64,000 nucleotides of DNA from contig OZ237743.1 of NCBI GenBank assembly GCA_965178125.1, positions 620,001 through 684,000 of the forward strand, read 5' to 3'. This document shows positions 59,025 through 64,000 of the stretch, piece after piece. Position numbers and translations under genes: made by a program. The stretch's first letter is position 1; the number at the start of each line of letters is the position of its first letter. The notes under the pieces are model-generated. The model was not told the origin of the DNA, ran no database searches, and was given only the letters and a program-made list of their open reading frames with translations. The stretch is from Bilabrum cf. latius (lineage: Eukaryota > Bigyra: Bicosoecida > Bigyra > Bicosoecida).

Positions 59025-59978
59025 ATGAGTTATAGCGATGAATTTGTAAGATTGAATTTAGTTAGTTCATCTGTCCCCCACAATTAGACGAGATAGGCGG
59101 TAGTGAATGAAACCCGTGAAGGCTTAATATTAAAACAAAGTGAAAATTATTTAACGGCTGTTGAAGAGATGGATTTAAATAAATTTATGCTACCGGTGTT
59201 TAAACCTGAATATTAGGATGACAGCGGTAAAACCTATTTAAAATTTACTCTTGAGAATAAAACATCAGGAGCCAGAGCAGGCGATTATATAGTTCTAGGT
59301 AAAAAAGCTAAATTTTATTATTCATATTAGGATATTGTAAATGAATTTAATGAAGAGTTAAGCCGAATTTGTGATTTGGTAAGCCTTCCAAGTGGTGATA
59401 AACCAGTCTTTAAATTTGAAAATAATAAATGGAGTTTATCAACAACTGAAGATTTTAGAGATAATTATTATTTATTTGTTAATTTTGAAGCTTTTGCTTT
59501 ATTTGATAAATTTGAATATGAAGGAATAACAACCACACCGAGTGATTTATTTGCTAAACTTTCATATAATAATTCCCCTGCTAGTGGTGATTATGTTTTT
59601 ATGGCTAGATAGACGAATTTAAATTCTTGGTGCCCTGTTAAATCTATTATCGTAGAAAGTGATATTCCAGTGAATAAAGAATTGGTGACCACAAAATCAT
59701 CTACTGGTGGCTCTATAGCCGTCAATAAATCCCCTATATTAACCAGCTACCCGTATAATCCTAATGACAGCTCACCAATAGAAAATATATTATATGTTTC
59801 TAATCCTTACCGCTGGTATTCAATGATGAAGGATAGAAGCTTTAAGAGCGTGTCAATGGCGTTCTACTGGGTTGATAAACAAAATGAAAAGTATCCCGTA
59901 ATGAATTTTAACGGGGGTGAAGCTCACATTAAACAAGTATTTAAAAAACAAACCGATAATTTAAGTTTAGATTTTTAA
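59025..59978 (+). CDS. Penton-like minor capsid protein
   Basis: 317 residues with several TAGs (VPHN-Q-TR-Q-AVVNE) and TAA stop. The chain is beta-rich without a transmembrane helix. The last 100 residues, with KSVSMAFYWVDKQNEKYP and GGEAHIKQVFKK, follow the pattern of penton proteins in polinton-like viruses and adintoviruses. Position immediately before the capsid gene agrees. It should form the pentameric vertices of the particle. Family assignment rests on position and pattern. Confidence 0.75.
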
Positions 59979-60004
59979 ATAAATTATAGAAGATTATAAA
60001 ATAT

Positions 60005-60021
60005 GTTTAGATATTAAAAAA
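60005..60021 (+). promoter_or_regulatory. Weaker copy of the viral promoter motif before the capsid gene
   Basis: GTTTAGATATTAAAAAA begins 45 nt before the ATG at 60050, matching the spacing of the stronger copies but only part of the sequence. It is followed by tatatctatagtgtatatat, and the word ctatagtgt also occurs at 62507. Confidence 0.35.
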
Positions 60022-60049
60022 TTTATATCTATAGTGTATATATAAAAAA

Positions 60050-61939
60050 ATGGCTCAACAAATGGTTCAGAATTTACCAGTAAGCATTAAGGCTCCTAAA
60101 AGCCTTCAAATGATAACCCCTGAAGATGCTAGTTTAGGAACAGAACTAGGTGTTCAAAAATATACCCGCCGAGAAATTAGACCATCATCTAATCAATCTA
60201 ATTCTCTTCTTCCCCTTTCTTTCCCCGTTAATCCTACTAGTAAAACCGTATCAAGGTTTATTCGTCTTCGTCATCGTATGACAGTTAGGCTACAACTAGA
60301 GCAAGCAGTACCAGCTCAAACTGCGGGAGGTGATGCTATTACCGCTCAATCTTATCTTAAATCTAGGTTTGGAACTAATTCATTACCTACCTTTAAAATG
60401 CTTCAAGGTGGTGTTTTAACAATTAATGGATAGCCTTTTACAGTAAAAGTTTATGAATGGGCTGAACCTACCGAAGTTATGAACAGTGAAGAAACCTTAT
60501 CCACAATCTCACCCGTTGGACGCCCTGACACTGTTGGTGATTATCGTGAAGTAAGTGATACCCTTAAAAATCCTTTAGCTTGGGGTTAGGATGTTGGATA
60601 TAGTGCCGGTGATAGCTTTAGTTATCGTGGAGCATATGGGAATGCTTTTACGACTGTAAATGCTGATTTCGTTGCGGGTAATAGAGACCAAATTGATTGG
60701 ACTATTGATTTTCAAGAAGCTATACCACTAAAAGGAGCAGATGTTGATGTGAATGCTAAATATTTCACCGGTGTGAGAAGCCTTCAGGTTGATTTAGATT
60801 ATCACGTAAATGCCATTCAAAGACTGTGTAAGGCTAGTTTTACAAAAGATAACGGAGATATTAACAAAATAACGGGTTAGTCAATTATAGGAGAAACAAA
60901 TACGACCCTTCTTGTTGATGAAGTTGAATTTTAGAGTGGATACGCCCCCCCGACTCGTTGTATGTATAATATGCCTACAATTAAATTTTAGTCTTAGGCG
61001 CCTGTCCCTGTACCTAAATCCGCAACTGAAAATTCTTTAACTTCTTTTGATTATCAATTATCCCGTGAGAATGGTATCCCTAGTGCTATTATGGTATGTG
61101 CCCGCCTTGTTGGTTGTGATGATAACCCTAACTGGGCTAATAGAACTTTACCAATTAGAAGAATAGGTTTCTCACTCAATGGAAGCGCTGAGGAATTAGG
61201 GGCTGTAGATAATCCACACGAATTATATAGAATTAGTAGAAAGAACGGATATGCTCTTCCTCCTTCATCCTTTTATGGTTCATCAATTGATGGAAGTGAT
61301 GGAAACCGCGGTACTGGTTGCTATATGATTTTAAAACCTTCAGATGTTGCTACACTTGCTGGTGTTCAATCTAATGTAAATACTGGATTTAATCTTAAAG
61401 TTAATCTTCAGTGCTTCAACCCTTATAATAAATATGCGGATGGTGCGTATGAGGATAAATACGAGATAAAAGTATGGATGTTTTATGATAATGTTCTTGT
61501 GAATGATAACGGTGTCTATACTGAGGCTGGCGCCCTTATTGAGCCTTCTAAAGTGCTTTCTGAACTTGCTAAACGTGGTGATGCTGAAAGTGGTTCTAAA
61601 GGTTTCTAGCCTGTATTTGAGGATTTAGATAATTATGCTAATGTTATGGGTGGAAAAGGTCGTTTCTGGTCTAAGATTGGACGAGCCTTTAAACACGGAT
61701 GGAATCAGGTTAAAGATTGGGCAAAAAGTGATTAGGCTAAAAACCTAGCGAAAACCATTAGGAATATAGGACCACTCAAAAGTCTAACAGGAGACAATAG
61801 CGCTATTGGCAAAGCGGCGGCACATTATGGATATGGAAATAGTGGAGGAGAATTGAATAAGCTTGGTGGAAAACTTACGATGCGTGGTGGCTAGGCTATG
61901 CGTGGGGAAGATCTCGAGGCCCTTTTAAGCACATCTTAA
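60050..61939 (+). CDS. Major capsid protein (double jelly-roll type)
   Basis: 629 residues with about twelve TAGs and TAA stop. Length, beta-rich character and position after the penton gene fit virophage/PLV major capsid proteins. Blocks include YTRREIRPSS, FIRLRHRMTVRLQLEQ, DWTIDFQEAIPL and NLQCFNPYN. After about residue 520 a basic tail follows (GRAFKHGWNQVKDWAK) containing VMGG near its start and TMRGG near its end. In mavirus the protease removes a C-terminal domain of the capsid protein; the tail here is likely handled the same way. Under the standard code the protein breaks into seven or more pieces. Confidence 0.85.
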
Positions 61940-61941
61940 AC

Positions 61942-61958
61942 GTTTAAAATGACTTAAA
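61942..61958 (+). promoter_or_regulatory. Putative viral promoter motif, copy 3
   Basis: GTTTAAAATGACTTAAA begins 45 nt before the ATG at 61987 and starts three bases after the capsid stop codon. It is followed by atatatatt. Confidence 0.7.
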
Positions 61959-61986
61959 TATATATTAACTAACTAATATATATCAA

Positions 61987-62277
61987 ATGGAAAAGTTAAA
62001 TAAAATTATTGAGAATCTACCGCCTACACACGATGTCTATATCCAGACAGAAATTGATGGAGTTTTGACCGTAATTTTTACAAACAGTGATTAGGTAAAA
62101 GAAATCACCAATCAATTAAAAAAAGACAGTAGAGAGAAGCTATTATATCTCAAATATTCAACCTATAAATGTATTATATAGACGAGGAATAAGTATAGAG
62201 ATGATGACATTGTACTTCATTATTTGGCTGTTTGTCTATTAGAAAAGAAACCCATTCAATTATATAAGGCAAGATAA
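61987..62277 (+). CDS. Small viral protein, unknown
   Basis: 96 residues, two TAGs (TNSD-Q-VKEIT, CII-Q-TRNKY), TAA stop. It begins MEKLNKIIENLPPTHDVYIQ and is mixed alpha/beta. A strong promoter-like motif lies 45 nt upstream. No family recognised. Confidence 0.65.
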
Positions 62278-62330
62278 TCATTTTATTATTTATTTATACA
62301 TATTAAATAAATATATGACCTGTGAATGAT

Positions 62331-62444
62331 ACTTTCCAAAGTAGGTTCATACTTTTCGAAGTTGGTTCACACTTTTCAAAGTAGGTTCATACTTTCCGAA
62401 GTTGGTTCATACTTTTCAAAGTAGGTTCATACTTTCCAAAGAAC
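62331..62444. repeat. 20-bp tandem repeats, 5.7 units of two alternating types
   Basis: Units are actttccaaagtaggttcat and acttttcgaagttggttcat types, which alternate strictly. Each unit contains AAAGTA and TACTTT words that can pair with a neighbour, giving overlapping small hairpins. The array lies in the gap before the Cys-rich gene. It resembles iterons or protein-binding arrays and is too regular to be chance. Confidence 0.9.
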
Positions 62445-62546
62445 TATTTAACCGGTCTAATTAATTAATATTTTAATAATATTAATTATTATAATCACTT
62501 ATATCTATAGTGTCTATTTTTAAGCCCCTAATTTATAATATAACGC

Positions 62547-62563
62547 GTTTAAAATGACTTAAA
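62547..62563 (+). promoter_or_regulatory. Putative viral promoter motif, copy 4
   Basis: GTTTAAAATGACTTAAA, identical to copy 3, begins 46 nt before the ATG at 62593 and is followed by attatattatatag. Confidence 0.7.
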
Positions 62564-62592
62564 GATTATATTATATAGATATTATATAGAGA

Positions 62593-63144
62593 ATGTGTAA
62601 AAAGTGTATTGAACAAATATAGGAACATACCGGTAATATAAAGTGGATGGACATTTAGAAGAAATTAATTCATATTGGCTCAACCGTTATTCAAGGTGAT
62701 AAATTGGGTAATTGTATTTGTGGGCACGAGATACGAACCGAGCACGAAATAGAGCATACCCCTAGTGGATATGTTTTTAAAGTGGGTTCTAGTTGTATAA
62801 AGTAGATGATAAAGGATAAAGAAAATCAAATTCGTAAAAAATGTTTATATTAGTGGTGTGGAATATGTAAAAAAGATGTCGCAAGAGACCGATATAATAA
62901 GCACTGTGAAGGAATAAGACATATTGAGTTAGAAAAGAAATAGAAAAAGTTAGAGGAAAAAAAGAGGAATGAAAAAAGATGTGATGTGTGTCTTTGTAAA
63001 ATGCTTAGAGGTGATTGGAGGACAACCTGTAAGTCTTGTTATACGATTACAAAATATGGAAAAAAGGCGTGTAAAAAATGCGGAGTGTCTAGAATTAAAG
63101 ATATGAAATATTCAATTTGTTATAAATGTCATATTGGTAAATAA
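62593..63144 (+). CDS. Cys-rich zinc-binding viral protein
   Basis: 183 residues, several TAGs (IEQI-Q-EHTG, WMDI-Q-KKL, CIK-Q-MIK, CLY-Q-WCG), TAA stop. Cys pairs occur throughout: MCKKC, NCICGHEI with GSSCI, WCGICKK, CDVCLC, CKSCY, CKKCG, CYKC. The middle is a charged helix. At least three zinc-ribbon-like modules are likely. CICGHEI...GSSCI is a pattern I associate with nucleocytoplasmic large DNA virus proteins of unknown role. It may bind nucleic acid. Confidence 0.75.
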
Positions 63145-63216
63145 TAATTAGATATTAATGATAAAATTAATATTTAACATATTGATGATGGGAGTTAGAA
63201 GGGGCTATATTACAAC

Positions 63217-63369
63217 CTTCTAAAGTGATGGAACTTTTGGGCTAGAAATACGATATCAATCAAATCATCTTCATAAAACTAATCCATCCACGTTTTGCTA
63301 AATAATACATATACTAATACGCAATTTGTGGATATAGCCATCGTATGGATTTTATTATAGAGATAACCA
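63217..63369 (-). repeat. Hairpin-bearing intergenic repeat, copy 3 (inverted)
   Basis: Arms at 63286-63298 (atccacgttttgc) and 63321-63333 (gcaatttgtggat), the reverse complement of copies 1 and 2. The shared aaaagttccatc word appears as gatggaactttt near 63227. It lies between two genes whose 3' ends face each other. Confidence 0.75.
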
Positions 63370-63466
63370 TATATATTTTAATATTCTAGCCCTTTTATTA
63401 GATGGTCAAGGTGTTCAACTATTAATAAAGATATCATATTTAATATTAGTATAAATATTAAATTAT

Positions 63467-64000
63467 TTAGAAATCTTTTAATGCTTCTTGAAGTTGCTCT
63501 CTAAAGGCTTCTTCATCATCATCTTCATCATCTGGTTTCTCAACATTTCTATTATTATCACGTTTTTGTTTCTTCTTGTTCCTCTTCTTAGTCTTTTTCT
63601 TGGGTCTTATTGGTTCTTCTTCTTCTTCTGGTTCCTCTACTTCATCGGGTATAAATTGACCGTATGACAAATTAATATATTTGATGGGTTTGTCCTTCTT
63701 TTTAATTGTCATTATGGGGTCTTTACTCTCAAAATCTCCTGTATAATAAATCGGGGGCTCACTGGAAAACATATAAATGTATGGAACAAATGGATTTTTG
63801 GCGCTGTCGGTCTTCATATCAGGGGTTAGATACAAACCATTCAATTCGTCTTCATCCACCAGTTCAAATTTATCTTCTACGGTATTATTAAAAAATATCC
63901 CTTTAAAAGTTTTAAAGAAGAATTGATTAATATATTTCTTGGCTTTCTTTATGGCTCCCTCTTCTAAAAGTTCCATTAATTCGCTTGGTTCATAACTCTA
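63467..64000 (-). CDS. Acidic/basic low-complexity viral protein, 5' end outside the window
   Basis: An open frame from the right edge to TAA at 63467. The ATG at 63976 is possible, but the frame continues upstream through a TAG (SYEPSELME), so the protein may start outside. The middle has KDPIMTIKKKDKPIKYINLSYG; the C-terminal third has EEPEEEEEP, then KKKTKKRNKKKQKRD, then an acidic end. Such block-charged tails are common in DNA-binding or virion proteins. Family unknown. Confidence 0.65.

Larger units (their letters stand above)
40635..64000. mobile_element. Endogenous virophage / polinton-like virus, right end outside the window
   Basis: About 23.4 kb of AT-rich, gene-dense, mostly intron-free DNA encodes a polymerase-helicase, two integrases of different families, a packaging ATPase, an adenain-type protease, a penton-like protein and a major capsid protein. 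The last four lie in the order ATPase-protease-penton-capsid, as in virophages. Almost all genes contain in-frame TAG; stops are TAA (about 18 genes) or TGA (3). No terminal inverted repeat or target-site duplication can be checked because the right end is missing. The frames of the core genes are intact under TAG=Gln, so the element may still be able to produce particles. Confidence 0.92.

Noticed and set aside
62331-62444. CRISPR-like array
   Set aside because: Units are contiguous without spacers and alternate in type, so this is a plain tandem repeat in a eukaryotic virus.
40635-64000. TAG codons as disabling mutations, making the virus a heap of pseudogenes
   Set aside because: Only TAG recurs inside frames while TAA and TGA do not, frames are otherwise intact, and host genes show the same pattern.
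40635-64000. TAG meaning leucine, as in some other protists and algal mitochondria
   Set aside because: Contexts fit Gln better: the protease QS positions, ENPQTG in the methyltransferase, polar DUF285 sites and VDGKQLQSS in the host. Alignments would settle it.

Overview
The window joins two very different kinds of DNA. Positions 1 to about 40,600 are GC-rich eukaryotic nuclear DNA: multi-domain genes on both strands, a few short GT-AG introns, dispersed inverted-repeat elements and a tRNA-like sequence. Positions about 40,635 to 64,000 are AT-rich and hold a compact viral genome that runs off the right edge. The gene set (family A-like polymerase fused to an SF3 helicase, rve integrase, packaging ATPase, adenain-type protease, penton, double-jelly-roll capsid protein) is that of a virophage or polinton-like virus integrated in a protist or algal genome. 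I cannot name the host.

The main result is a changed genetic code. Genes on BOTH sides of the junction read through in-frame TAG codons, and all end in TAA or TGA. Host examples are an LRR protein, a 1,330-residue membrane protein, two protein kinases, a secreted glycosidase-like protein, an amidase and a TRM3/TARBP1-type tRNA 2'-O-methyltransferase whose 1,864-codon frame contains 12 TAGs. The viral genes behave the same way. Context points to TAG = glutamine: TAG supplies the Gln residues before the catalytic Cys of the viral protease, and it falls in ENP-Q-TG of the viral methyltransferase. TAA and TGA remain stops, so this resembles a UAG=Gln code. Without this rule most genes here look broken into short ORFs.

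Host layout: LRR protein (1-3812, -); nested repeats with a captured RCC1 fragment and an LRR-gene fragment (3.9-5.8 kb); no supported gene to about 7.7 kb; a low-complexity gene ending in a Fic-like domain (7.7-12.26 kb, +); a tRNA-Val-like sequence and a second inverted-repeat element (12.67-13.8 kb); an ankyrin-repeat gene (14-15.1 kb, +); a large membrane protein (16.47-20.46 kb, -); a kinase with a helical tail (21.74-24.1 kb, -); a secreted glycosidase-like protein (24.3-27.84 kb, -); a FAAH-like amidase (28.2-30.5 kb, -); the tRNA methyltransferase (31.1-36.7 kb, +); a second kinase (37.05-39.7 kb, +); a low-complexity ORF (39.96-40.54 kb, -); and a 56-bp perfect palindrome at the junction.

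Viral layout: tyrosine recombinase, GIY-YIG nuclease, C5-type DNA methyltransferase, a decayed ORF, an iteron-like block, polymerase-helicase, two tandem BspA/DUF285 repeat proteins, small ORFs, rve integrase, a P-loop protein, a long proline/glutamine-rich protein, a basic GG-motif protein, a nucleotidyltransferase-like protein, then the morphogenesis block ATPase-protease-penton-capsid, followed by a small ORF, a Cys-rich protein and a partial acidic/basic ORF. Genes start just after TATA-rich leaders. A 17-nt motif lies 45 or 46 nt before four ATGs, and three copies of a hairpin-bearing repeat lie in intergenic gaps. The viral proteins can be read in full only with the host's recoding, which suggests long adaptation to this host or a close relative.
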